Positions 47,485-59,378 of a stretch of 64,000 nucleotides of DNA are shown one piece after another (the stretch's first letter is position 1; the number at the start of each line of letters is the position of its first letter). The notes under the pieces were generated by a model. That model did not search any database and was not told the DNA's origin. It was given only the letters and a program-made list of their open reading frames with translations. Source of the DNA: Brassica napus (Eukaryota; Streptophyta; Magnoliopsida; Brassicales; Brassicaceae); assembly GCF_020379485.1 (NCBI RefSeq), contig NC_063447.1:55789452-55853451 (forward strand), written 5' to 3'. A program made the translations under genes and the position numbers.

Positions 47485-49336
47485 GGCGGAGACACTTGAG
47501 TAATGATTATCTGAGAGTGAGAAGTGAAGTTTATCTCTGTTCTTATACAACACGAGAAAACGGAGTGTGTCTGCATGATTGGTTAAAGTAAAGGTTAATA
47601 ATTAGAGAAATGGAAGAAGATATTAATTTCACTTTCTGCATGCAATGTTTAGTGTATGTTTCCAAAGAATTTCGTATTGTGTTTTCTTGGAGGAAGTGAC
47701 GGTTGAGTAGATTCCGAAGAGTTGGTATTACTTTTTATTGGATCACGAGAGTTCGTTTTGTTTTGGAAATTAAACTCTCCGTTTTCGTATTATGGATGCT
47801 AAAGCCAACATTACTTGGGCATGTATCGATAAAGCTAATAAATTTCATTTTTTAAGCAGGGTTTATTGGACTTTATTTTTTTATTTTTATTTTTTTAATT
47901 ATATGATTCATCGTCACAAAAATAATGCAAACTCTCTTCTTTCTTTTTTCACGCCTCCGGTTTAATCTAGCTTAGCAAGTTATTGATAACGCCAAAAAAA
48001 ATTGAAAAGTACTCAATACAATAATTTATGTATAAAATAACATTTTCATATATAATATAATTTTATATATAATAAAACACTTAAATTTGTGAAAATTCTC
48101 TAAACAAAAACTATATGCTTTTAAGATAATTATGGCAATTGAGCTCTAAAAATAGATGGAGTTTTAAATTAATTTATCAATTTTGGCTTACATGAGTTTA
48201 CATAAAAAATTATTGCATTTGAGATAGGTGCTTTAGTTAATAACGCGCCCGCATTTCGCTATTTTACGCGGACGACAGCATTAATCAACCCAATTTGATT
48301 GAACTCGCCAAGTTCACTTTCCGCCGAATGATTTTACGACTGCCGAATCGACTACACCACTGAACAAAGTGTATAAGCGAACGAATTCTTTACTTTTTTA
48401 AGATATAAAAAATTATTATTATGAAAAGAATAAAAGAAAATGACTTTTGTTATACAGAAGAAATGCTAAAAATATATGGTTTAGGTATGGGCATTTTAGA
48501 TATCTGTTCGGTTTATTTTAGTTTTTGATTTTGGTTTATCTGGTTCTAAGATATATGATTTGTTCAGGTGTTTAGGAAACTCGGTGTGTTTCGGTTATTT
48601 CGGTTTTCAGTTCAGTTTGTGTAACAAAAAAGTTGTGAACCGGCTAATATCCGAGATAATTCTGGGTTCAATTCGGTTCTGGTTCGGTTTTGTTTTTTTA
48701 GTTAATTTAGGTTTAAAAAGTCAGAAATTTTGGGTTTGTTGAATTAAATATCAGATTTTTGGGTTTCAGATAAAAAATTTGGATAATTCTAATAATTTTA
48801 AATATTTTTGATGAAATATATTCGGGTGATTGTTTTCTTTTGAATAATTTGGTTTATAAAAAGAATTTTTAAAATATTTATTTATTTTAAAATTATATAA
48901 TTAATATTTATAGGTATATAAACTGTATCATCGAAATTCGGATACTTATTCGGTTTTTGGTTTGTTTCCAGTTCGATTTTACTATTTTGGTTTTAGAGAT
49001 ATAGGATCCGGTCGGATAATTGATAGGATCCAAACTTGAGCTGAACTTACTTTTCGGTTTAGCTTGATTCTTTGATTCCTGATAAATGTGTACATGCTTT
49101 TAAATGTGTACATGCTTTCCACAAAGCCTATTCCATCATACCTTTGTTTTTAATGCAGCTACTTTACTTTAGACCTTGTTTTGACATATGTTAAAAAAAA
49201 GCATGAAAAAAAACTATAGCCTTAATATGTTGTATACATGTAAAGTTTTGACTTATTACATGATTGCCATTTTAATTTAAAAATTTATCTGCAACGGCAT
49301 TGATCACAATTCTCAGTGTTTGACACAACATTCTAA
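47485..49336. other. Spacer between F-box copy 3 and exonuclease 3' end
   Basis: No gene. 48480-49030 has CGGTTTATTTTAG, TTCGGTTCTGGTTCGG and similar tracts typical of hAT MITE interiors; a plausible left end (TAGGTATGGGCA) lies at 48483, but no matching right end or duplication was found. 49290-49336 belongs to the duplicated exonuclease 3' flank. Confidence 0.5.
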
Positions 49337-49571
49337 GAGCATTATTAACTCTGGTAGCTTAGCAATTTTTTAATTAAAAAAAGGAAAGAGAAGAAGAAAA
49401 CGCATCAGCGCTTAATTAGACGTCACAAGCTGTTGTTGCTTCCACTGTTTGCGGATTTCACTGACACATGGCGATTCGCAATTGGTTGTTTTTTTAATTT
49501 TTTTTTATTTTTGTTTTTCAGACAAAAATAAAAAATAAAAAAAGTTTTTTAAGCACTCTTTAATGATGCTC
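49337..49571. mobile_element. Tourist-like MITE in exonuclease 3' flank
   Basis: Inverted ends GAGCATTATTAA / TTAATGATGCTC, with TAA and TTA trinucleotides on the flanks (49334-49336, 49572-49574). The duplicated copy at about 40360 reads straight through (ATTCTTAGGCT) without the insert, giving an internal empty-site control. PIF/Harbinger (Tourist) assignment is from end structure only. Confidence 0.75.
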
Positions 49572-49942
49572 TTAGGCTGCTACCGAGAACTCCAACTTAA
49601 CTTTTAATACTCAATACAAAGTTTGAAAAAAGGTTTCATTTCTTCCATGCACCAGACTTTTTAGAGCTCATTTCTGCACAGAAACAGCTTCGACTGAGGT
49701 AAATGTATGTTTTGATTCTTGAGCCTCGGTTTCAAAACCGACGAGCTCGTCATTTCTTACTGATTGGCAAGGCAAGATCATGCTAATAGTCTCGAAATAT
49801 CAGATTGTTAACTAAAACAAAGTATATAGAGAGGTCTACTAAAGAATACAACAAACAACTGAATGGACTCGTTTCCTAGTTGATGACAAAATTGTCAAAA
49901 CAGAGATGTAGCAAAAAAAACAGACAAAGATACAAAGTTGAG

Positions 49943-52900
49943 TTACCCGGTGGAGACTTTCTTTGTTGGATTATAAACGCTGAATTCGCCAAAGTCTCTT
50001 CGTCCACTGGCAACAAAACAATCAAATTCTTGTAAGAATCTCTCAAGTTAATAATGGCAAATGTGGTTTAAGTATTGCGGCTACCTGTGAGTAACATCCC
50101 AGCCACCAGGCAAATGACGAGGATGAAGAGCATCAACAAACACTTTCCTCCATCTCTGACAGAAATCTCGAACACCATCCTCTCCATACTCATTCAAAAG
50201 ATACTCTACAACCTGTTTCCCGTGCGGCCCATGTCCCAACAAAGAGAGCTTCGAGTTCTGTTGGTGCAATATGTTTCCATTACATTGAGTATCATTTAGC
50301 TCTGGAGCTCCATCTCCTCCACTATCATCACCAACCACGCTACTTTCTCCATTCGTATCACCTCCAGGAGGAGCTTCCTCAAAGCTGTTTGCATCAGCAT
50401 CTGTAGCAAATACAACAATATATCATTAATGCATTAGCCTTTGTCCGAACCTTTACAATTTTGAATTCGGTTGAGTTCGGAATGATTTTGAAAAATAATT
50501 CGGTTTTCTTCGGTTCGGTTTGCCATTTTCAAAAACAAAAATTAACCGAAAATAACCACAATAACCAAACCGAATTAACCAAACTTACCGAATTTTATAA
50601 ATAGTTTAAATAATTATACCAAAATCCTAAAAATCGGTTATTTTTGGAAGAAATTCTAAAAACAAAAATAACCGAAAACCGAACCGATTTTATTTTCAGA
50701 TCATTTCGGTGGGATTGTGGCTGAGCCAAATTAACCGAAACCGAAAATATCCGAACCGGAAAAACCGAATCCGCAGGCCTATTGACTAGTATGTATCATA
50801 TAAGATTACCATTGCTACTGTTTTCTTGTTTGAGAGAGACACCTTTCTTCCTTTCGAGTTTTCTTCTCTCGTGAGGACTCATCCCAATAAGCAAAGCCTT
50901 TTCCAAATCTTCTTCAGTTATGTCCCTTCCACCGTAATACATCTTCACAGTCTATAATACAAAACCCAAAACAGCCATCAAACACCTTGAAACGAACCAA
51001 CGATAAGAAGATGATCCCATTATTACTATTATACCTGCAACAACTCCTCACGGCGACTAGATGGCATCCTATTCCCATGCCTCAACAGCGCCATCGCAGC
51101 TGTTCTAAGATGCAACGGAGACACACCCGCATCTTCAGAGTCACCACCTGCTGATGATTCACACTCCACCGAATCAAGCACTCTACGAACAAAGAGAGGG
51201 ATCCCAAACTCCTTAGCCACTTCTTTCTTATACCTCTCGGCAGCAGCGTGCGCGACCTCATGGCAGTCCACACAAAGCAGCACTATATCATGAGACCTGT
51301 GACTCTTCAAATGCTCAGGGAAATGAACTCTATAGCAAGAAGGTATTATCCTGTAACGAAGATAGTGATCCCCTTCGCCACACCCAACGCAAATGTTCTT
51401 CTTGCTCTGGATGTAAAAATCATTCCCTTCGTCTTCAGGACGTCCCTTTGGTTCGAACAACAGCATTATCGCGAGGGGATCTTCTTCAACTAGTTTGGCA
51501 AGACCACGGCTCATGTACCATTCTAGCTTTCTTCTATCGCAGTAGCATAGTAACCGCCCGTCGTTTGCGTAGATTCTGCAGTTGTGGTAAACAGGAGCCT
51601 TGCAGGAGAATTTTTTGACGAAGAGGTCTCTTGATGTCTTCCGTGTGAACCTCTTGAGGCTCTTGTGTCTCTTGGGGGTAGAGCGGTTGGTGGTTAGCTT
51701 TGTGTTGAAGTTGATTAAGAGCGAGTAGTTGAAGACGGAGATGGGGCATGTTCCTTCTGTTCCCAAGCATTTGTCGAGGACTAGCGGTAAGATAACGTCG
51801 AGCTTGCCTAACTTGTGTTGAGTCAGTTGAAAAACATCATCCAGATGGCTACAAATAACAGCAGATGGGGTAGAGTCTGAAGCCAAGTCAGCTTGAGCTA
51901 TTGAATCATGTATTTCTTCAGGTGTAGATGGATGGTTAGAAGCAAGAGCGATGACGGCTTGGTCAGACAAGACATATCGTGTGCTTTCGTCGTGAATCCG
52001 TGCCATTAAGTCTCTCCATGCGCAAAGTTCTCTTACAAGCTCCTGGAACTGAAAGGAGGGCATCAACATGGTGTCTAATTGGATAAAACATAATGGGAAT
52101 GAGGGGAAGAGATACCTTTGGATCCAAGGAGATGGTAGAGTTGTCTTCATGGCCGTTTAAATGACGGTAAATTAATGAGGAAGCAGCAGCATTCCCAGGA
52201 AAATCTTCGGTCTCTTTGGTGTAGAGTTGTAAACAGGTCATGTTTGAGCGTCTACTAGCCTCGAGAAGAAAACTGAATTTGTCATCGGTGCTAGAAGAAT
52301 CTTCTGATGCAATAATATTTTAGAACTTTCTTTGCAACAATAAAACAATAGTCCTTTAAAAAAAATGTTCTTCATAAATTATACTAGTTGACACTATCTC
52401 CGAGTGAGCACTATGTTCCTAAGCTCAATATGTTCCTAAACTATAGTTGACACTAATATCACCGAGTTAGGCCTAAGTGTCCATCATATACAAATATGTT
52501 GGTGGTTAGTAAAGATGCCTACCAGTGCCTAGTTGTCTGAGCTCGGCAGTCATAGTATCGGCAATGTAGAGTAGATAGTGTGCATCTGTTCTGGCATACC
52601 GCACCATCTCTTCGGAGAGTGGACGCTGTCTCCAGTCTTCACGCTTCATGGAAGAATATGATTTAAGCTTAGCATAGATACCAATAGATTGTGGACGAGA
52701 AAAAACAAAATATATATTCATTAATGTTAAAGGACTCACTTGAAGCAATTTGTTAGTAGACACTCCACAAACTGACTCGAGTAAATATGCCAGTGACCTT
52801 TGAGGCTTTGCCAACACCTCACATGCCTTGGCAGTATCAAACATATTAACAACATATATATGGAAGTCTCTTTGAAGCCAGATAACATCGTTGTCGGCTC

Positions 52901-53775
52901 CATGAAACACCTTAAAAAGCACAATTTTAGATTAATATTCAAATAAGGATATAAAACCTTACATAAATTATTAAGAAACATATGAAGCGTTTTATAAGAA
53001 TCTGAAACAATCAAAGCCAATAGATTCTAACAATGAACCTCTATATATAATTACCTTACAAATATCAGGATTGGAGAAAACAGGACGAAGTATACTCATC
53101 ACATCATGTAACGCAATCGTGTCCACCAAAAAATCCTCCTCTTGCGTAGAAATCTGCAAGTGTCAAGAAAAGTTTATACCAAAAATCAAAAGTACAAGAA
53201 CAAGATTTAACAGTCACCTGAATCAAAGCAGTGAAACCAAGAAACGATCTTAAGCTATGCTGCTCTGTATCAACCGCAAAAACTTTCTCTTTAGCCAATG
53301 TTTCCGCAAGCTTCTTCAACTCAGACTCAGTCTCAACCCACACGTATGAGTCACTCATCTCCAGCGAATACTCTCCTCTCAAGAACTCAAACTCATCAAG
53401 ACGAGGATTCTCTAACAAAGCAGTGATCTCACTTTCGTACGGATGAGAGTTTAAAGGTTTGTCTGCATTGGTACAAATCAAAACTACACAATCAGACATG
53501 TAAATAAACATTTAAAAATCTTGTCTTTATGAGATGTTGAAACCACCTCCATCCTCGAGCTTCTTCTTCTTCAAGTGTTTGAATCCAGAGTATGAGTTGT
53601 CCGCAAGGACGCGTTTGAAGCCGAACTGCGGCTTAGTTTCGGAGCGCAGATAACACGAGCTCGGAGAAGATGTCGGCTTCCTCCTCCGCCGCCGATACTC
53701 CGCCGCGAACAGAACTGTCGCCGCCACAAGAGAGGCTACGGTAATTGCGAGTTGGACCTTTTCGTTGACCACCAT
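49943..53775 (-). CDS. RRP6L3: RRP6L3/EXD2-like 3'-5' exonuclease with HRDC and HNH-like regions
   Basis: Ten exons joined by GT-AG: 53775-53547, 53462-53218, 53153-53055, 52910-52740, 52643-52523, 52303-52116, 52048-51035, 50951-50810, 50400-50085, 50006-49943; 2589 nt, 862 residues. Start MVVNEKVQLA; an earlier in-frame ATG at 53802 would add nine residues. Residues about 8-25 form a hydrophobic anchor followed by RRRRRK. The exonuclease is DEDDy type: VDTEQHS (Asp 141), FHGADND (about 197) and YARTD (264-268). HRDC spans about 352-435. The region about 500-640 has CVGC (571, 574), SHRSHD (601, 604) and CVDCH (610-614), a Cys/His layout like the HNH-like region of animal EXD2, and the downstream part also resembles EXD2. 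RRP6-family enzymes degrade RNA 3' to 5'; the anchor suggests a membrane site rather than the nucleus. Intron 8 holds a hAT-like insert. Confidence 0.88.
50440..50785. mobile_element. hAT-like MITE in intron 8 of RRP6L3
   Basis: CCGAAC/GTTCGG-rich interior with a likely right end AGGCCTA and a weaker left end TAGCCT; no target-site duplication detected. The splice sites at 50809 and 50401 look unaffected. Confidence 0.6.
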
Positions 53776-53904
53776 TATGAGTATCTTCGAATCTCGAATC
53801 AAAACTGTTCGTTGGTGTTTTTCAGACCAAATCTTGCCGCCACCTCCGTGTTTAGGTTACCTTAAAGCAGTTTCATTGTCAACGGCGACAGAGACCCATG
53901 GAGA

Positions 53905-53955
53905 TCTTAACACGTGTTTAAGAAAAGGTCCGTAGAGATGTTGACACGTGTCTTG
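53905..53955. promoter_or_regulatory. Paired G-box/ABRE-like motifs upstream of RRP6L3
   Basis: Two ACACGTGT palindromes (CACGTG cores 53911-53916 and 53945-53950) in a short direct repeat about 135-175 bp upstream of the start codon. G-boxes bind bZIP and bHLH factors; whether these are used is unknown. Confidence 0.6.
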
Positions 53956-53993
53956 ATTATAATCTAAACATGCCTGTTAAGTGTACCTATACA

Positions 53994-54664
53994 TAGTCCT
54001 GAACATTTTATCCGTTAAATTATTCGATTTGTTATTTATCTCGACTCGATCCAAAATTTCCGGATATCCGTAAAATTTCGAAGCAAATCAAATACTAAAA
54101 ATCAATATCCGATAAAATCGAAGCAAATCACAAATATCAAAATTTTGGGAAGCGCTCTGATCCAGAAATATATAAATATATATACATCTTGATTATACTT
54201 AATGTTTTAAATGTATAAGTTTATATAATTATTATTATAACATATGATTTGACAAATTCTATTCACATTATTACTTATATAAAAATATTACATAAAAAAG
54301 AAGAGAACAAAATTTATAAAACAATTATAACTTTTTTCTTAAGTTTTGTGTTATTATAATTGTTAACTAAGTTTAAAATTTACAAAATATGTAGTTTCAC
54401 TATTTTTTTTAGTTTTTATTTTGTATATCATGCAAAAAAATATATTAAAAAATAAATTTGTATTAATTTTTTAAGAGTATTTGTATTAATCAAAGCGAAT
54501 TAGATATCCGTAAGTATTCGTAAATATCCGTAAATATCTATTTATTTTTTGGATATCCGTATTTTTCCGAAGTAAAGCAAATCGAAAAATTAGATATCCG
54601 TAACATACGAAGCAAATCACAAATACCTTCAAAAACCCGGATATCCGATTCGTGTCCAGTCCTA
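53994..54664. mobile_element. hAT-like MITE
   Basis: Ends TAGTCCTGAACA / TGTCCAGTCCTA, flanked by CCTATACA (53986-53993) and CCTATAAA (54665-54672), 7 of 8. The interior repeats GGATATCCG and CGAAGCAAATC. Non-coding. Confidence 0.85.
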
Positions 54665-54962
54665 CCTATAAATTTAGTTTGGTTGGCCCAAAAACGTTAG
54701 TAGTATAAGTATGAGACTCTCAGGTTACAAAAGTGGAAGCCATCAAATACCTGAAAATGTTGAGAGCTATCCACATAGCACATACCATCACAACGAATGA
54801 GCGAAATGTTAGAAGTTCATGGAGAAACTGATACTTTAAGTAACATTATTCAACATTAAACTTCAGGAGGAATAAAAATTAAGAGAATATGGGTTATAAG
54901 TTTGTTGTTTCTTAATTTGTGGTTTAGTTTCCACATTTTGTTGATTCTTAAATTGTTTTGAT

Positions 54963-55405
54963 TTTCAGGACAAAGATGGTGCAGCACTCTGGAAAGTTTT
55001 GATAGTTTAATGGGAGCAAGGAACACTAGAGTGAGTCAATCACCACTTCATTCGGAGATAGAGTCGTTCATTTGGGCAATGGAATGTATGAGGAACTTAA
55101 GACAGTTTACTGTCACTTTTGCGACAGATTGTTCTCAGTTGGTGAAGATGGTTTCTGAACCCGAAGAATGGTCCGCATTTGCAAGTTATCTAGAAGATAT
55201 AAAGATCCTGAAAGGAAGTTTCCACACCTCAGAGCTCATTCATATACCAAGGACGCATAATTCAAGGGTGGATAGTCTAGCACGTAGTGCAAGAAGGCAA
55301 TCCTCGTTTGTAGTCCATATGGATGCGAACTACCAGTTTAGTTTACAGAGTCTATATGAATCTGGTTTGTTGCTGACAAAAAAAAATAAAAAAAAAAAAA
55401 AAAAA
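54963..55405 (+). mobile_element. 5'-truncated LINE with RNase H end
   Basis: Flanked by AAATTGTTTTGAT (54950-54962 and 55406-55418) and ending in an A-rich tail. The reading frame (open from 55010) encodes the RVT_3-type RNase H end: SPLHSEIESFIWAMECM, ATDCSQLVKMV, HIPRTHNSRVDSLARSA. It is fairly well preserved over about 120 codons but lacks reverse transcriptase. Same LINE family as the scrap at 9016. Confidence 0.9.
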
Positions 55406-55552
55406 AAATTGTTTTGATGCGCTGTTTGTTGGTGAGCAACTGTGATTTCATTGTGTACTCTAGAATTTGAGATTTAAAAAAAAACCTTAAATATTATTGT
55501 TTCCACTCAATTTCAGATTTATGACTTTGTCAATGGTCGTGAATGGTATATG

Positions 55553-56111
55553 TAGGCCTGGGACGGATCGGGTATCCGGACAATTTTAAGATATCCGGAT
55601 CCGGATCCTTATCCGGCGGATCCATAATTTTACTATCCTTAACCGGATCCGGGGTTCGCGGATATCCGGATGTCGGATATCCTTCTAAAAATTATAATAT
55701 CCGGCGGATATCCGGATCCGGATTTGGATCCTTAAAATAAATAAAAAACAATATTAATATATATAAAATATTAACAATAATTTAAAAATAAAAATATATA
55801 GAATGTTTTTAATTATTTATATGTATAATATTACAAAATTTACATAAAATTTATATATACTATTATAAAAATGAAAATATATTAAATAAAATTAGTTTTT
55901 ATATATAGATATTACTATTTTTGAAATAGTTATTAATAAAATTTACGGATCCGGATATCCGGACTAAAAAATCAAGATATCCGGATCCGGATTCGGCTTT
56001 GACGGATCCAACATTTTACTATCCGGATCTGGATTCGGCCTCTCCGGATATCCGGATTTTCGGATCGGATCACGGATCGAATCCGGATCTCGGATAAAAG
56101 TTCCAGGCCTA
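55553..56111. mobile_element. hAT-like MITE
   Basis: Inverted ends TAGGCCTGG / CCAGGCCTA with a perfect 8-bp duplication GGTATATG (55545-55552 and 56112-56119). The interior is packed with GGATCCGGATATCCGG-type palindromes. Non-coding; apparently the youngest hAT copy here. Confidence 0.93.
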
Positions 56112-56119
56112 GGTATATG

Positions 56120-57322
56120 GTATTCTTTGCAGGCTTGGCCGAGTCTTCAAGAACTAATAAATATTTCTTTTTTAAAATAGGCTTATAAGACCGGCTATGT
56201 CATAATGTCAAAATCAGATCCCAGACCAGAATCTAGAATCAATACTTGAATATTAATGCTAATCCTGTTATTTTTAGCATTTAAAGTAGTAGTACCTTTT
56301 TCTCTCATGGTATAGTATGGTACTATCTGATTTTGAGAAACATAAGAAAAATAGTTTTATTTTGAGGTCATGTTTTGTTTTCTTTTCTTTAGTCTGGAGT
56401 GACATATAAAAGAAATAAAGTAAAATGAAATGTAGATCATTAAAAGAGACTTCTGATCTAAGAACTGCAGTGTGATTTCAGAGCTCAGATAAGGTGAAGG
56501 TATATAAAACTACCAGGAAAAATATACACCGACTACTTGCATATATTATTTATTGTTTATCTTCATTTTATTGTTCTTTCTTGGAGTGCCGAAATTTAAG
56601 GAGATTATTTCTTGGAAGTGTCTGGAATAATTTGCAAATGACATAAGCCGATGGTAGTGGTGCAACTCGCTAGGCGTCTCGCTACCCAATCACATTACTC
56701 CTCCCTAATTTCATACTCATATTCAACTCTCTAACGTCTGTGATCATTCTTCTCCTTGGTGAAAATCAAATTACATATAAGCTAATCAACTGGCGTCAAC
56801 CGTCCCGGTTTAATCTATTGAGAGCTTCAATATGTAGTGATGGGTTTATCAGTAGTACCATTGTTAATGTTTGACATGAAATCTTTGTTTTGTCTAGTAC
56901 ATCAAGATTATGGAATAACCCACTAATGTTAATTGCTGTGAGATGATAAACTTTTTAATATTTTATATCACGCATCCGTATTATTTAGTCACCACATGGT
57001 GGTGTAATTATTGTTCTTGTAAACAAATCTTGTTCAGCTACAAACTTGATTTGCGTGTCAGTGTGTGCCATCCTTGTATAAAATAGATTCAGTATGACAT
57101 TAATTTAAGAAAAAAAACTGAGCTCATTTCATTTGAATTTCTCATTTGCTTTTTTTTGGTGTCTTGAAAACATGTTAACATAGAGTTCTTAGCACATCCC
57201 AAACAGAATAAACAACATAAAGAAGATTTATCACAGCCAGAGACGATTAAGCTCACAATAGCTCTTTTTGTTTCTTCTTTCCAATACTAAATAAATAATT
57301 CTGCTCATGGGGAGGCTTCATA
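56120..57322. other. 3' flank of MYB101
   Basis: AT-rich, no gene or element ends recognised; it probably contains the MYB101 3' UTR close to 57322. Confidence 0.6.
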
Positions 57323-59221
57323 CTAGCAGATTCTAGGTATGTTTCCCCAGTAGGATGATGACCCTAAGGAGGCCATAGGATCTACATTGGAAGAAGGTGG
57401 TGGCTTGTGTGGCTCCACCCTGTTATTACCCTGATGGTGTCCTATCAATATTCCACTCGGTGAGGCCTCCTTTAGGATCTCTGTCGTCTGGTACCAATCA
57501 GGTAACGGTGTGGTTGAAGGGAAACTGTTGAGAAGGCTCTTCAACATGTCGTCGTCATCATCATCCACTGTTGCCTTCAACATCGTTGCGTCATTGTGCT
57601 TCTCGTAAAGATTAGAGTTTGATTCTGTTCATTTTAAGATTAATATGTATTAAACACAAATTAACATGAAATACATGATTAGTAAAAATCAAATATGTAT
57701 TCGATATTACCGAAGATCCAAACTAGATTCGGTTTCACTTTGATTAAACACATCTACTTGGCTTTTTTTTTGGATCAAATCATCTCTACTAGGCCTTCTA
57801 TTAAATATAAATTAATGGTTATAGCAAAAAATAATGTATAAGTGAAAATGGTTTGAATTCATATAACGCTTCTTACCAAATGATGATTGATGAGAAGAGC
57901 TTAGATGATCTATCAACCGATTCTCAAAATCCATCTTCACTCTCTTGTCTTGATCCTCACATAGACCACTCGAAGAAACCCTAGCGTCCCTGAAGATTCC
58001 GCCGCGAGACAAGGCTCGAGATTCCTCCAAGAGGGCGTCAAGTAATCCACTGTTCCCCGCAGGTGAATCAAGATGGACATTATTGTCAAGCATAATATTA
58101 GAAGTGCACGATTGAGTCGGTGTTTGGTTTGAAGGAAGCTCTAGGACGGTAGTGTCTAGTCCTAAAGAGAAATAACTCGGTATCGTCTCATGATCTCTAA
58201 TAAGACTCGTAGCGTCAATGTCTTTCTTACTGATAACGTTTGTGTCCAAATTCTCTGACATGAGTTCAAGAAGTTGGTCGGGATTACATAACTCATTCGA
58301 CGATGAGGATGAGGAAAAAGGAAGAGAGAAACCAAACTGGTTATTGTCATTCTCAAAGCTATTGTTGTAAGGAGAGAACATATTGGGGATCTGGTTAAGG
58401 CCGGGATTAGTAGAGATTAGGGGATTTAAACACAGCTCTTTTGGAGGTTGAGAAGATGATGAAGAGAATGAAGACGAGGATGATGAATTATTAGAGGAAT
58501 TAGTGTATTGAATCAGATTTTGGTGATTAGGATGGTCTTGGTTTGGGAACTGAAAGGAACTAAACTCAAACTCATCATCATTACCAATCCCTCGATGCTG
58601 AATCTCGTGAGGGTATAAAGGCAAACCAGCTCGTTGTCTTCTCTTCGTCCTCGTGTTCCAATAGTTCTTGATCTCGTTGTCCGTTCTTCCAGGTAACTAC
58701 AATATAAAAAAAAAACTTTACAACTAAGGATAAAAATAAAAGCAATAGAAGAGATGCAAGATTAATCATGCCAAACCAAAGAGACGGTAGATTCAAAACA
58801 CACTGAAACATGCAATTTATGTGTTTAACTGGAAAATTTTAATTGCATATAAAAATTTAAAGCTCTTTAATTCTAGAATTGAAGTAACAAATGAAAAAAT
58901 ATTGTTTATGAGAAAATAAACCTGAGAAGCCATACGAGCCCATTTGTTACCCAACTTAGCGTGAAGCTCGATGATGATCTTCTCTTCATCAGGACTAAAG
59001 GATCCTTTTCTTAGATTTGGCCGGAGATGGTTCGCCCACCGTAGACGGCAGCTTTTCCCACACCGGAGCAAGCCTGAGTTCTTCTGCACCGCGTTCCAGT
59101 TACCTTCACCGCGTTTCCTCACGTACTCCGTCAAGATCGCATCCTCTGTCGTCGTCCATGGACCTTTCTTCAGCCCTCTCGCCTCCTTCGCCGCTGTCGA
59201 CGTCTCTCCACCACCGTCCAT
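57323..59221 (-). CDS. MYB101: R2R3-MYB transcription factor MYB101 (GAMYB type)
   Basis: Three exons: 59221-58922, 58696-57877, 57624-57323; 1422 nt, 473 residues, close to the roughly 490 of the Arabidopsis protein as I recall it. R2 at about residues 19-68 (KKGPWTTTEDAILTEYV, CGKSCRLRWANHLRP), R3 at about 70-120 (KGSFSPDEEKIIIELHAKLG, LPGRTDNEIKNYWNTR), followed by the GAMYB-specific GLPLYPHEIQ. The middle is rich in Ser and Asn (homopolymeric Ser runs), the C terminus acidic. GAMYBs are nuclear activators downstream of gibberellin; MYB101 acts, with MYB97 and MYB120, in pollen tubes during fertilisation. A miR159 complementary site lies in exon 2, so post-transcriptional control is expected. 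No defects seen. Confidence 0.95.
58123..58143 (-). promoter_or_regulatory. miR159 target site in MYB101 exon 2
   Basis: The plus strand reads like miR159 itself with two differences (TTTGGTTTGAAGGAAGCTCT versus the miRNA's TTTGGATTGAAGGGAGCTCT), so the transcript is complementary. It encodes LELPSNQ, the conserved position of this site in GAMYB genes. Confidence 0.93.
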
Positions 59222-59356
59222 ATTCGGAAGGAAGACGGGAACTCTAAGGAGGAAAAAGAGGACTTGTTTTCTCTATTACTTGATGTATACGATGTTTGTA
59301 AGAGTGTATATTTGTATATATAAGTATTTTTATGTGTTATGAAAATTAGATATATA

Positions 59357-59378
59357 AAGAAAGAAAGAAAGAAAGGGT
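59357..59378. repeat. (GAAA)n microsatellite upstream of MYB101
   Basis: Five GAAA units about 140 bp 5' of the MYB101 start codon. Confidence 0.85.
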
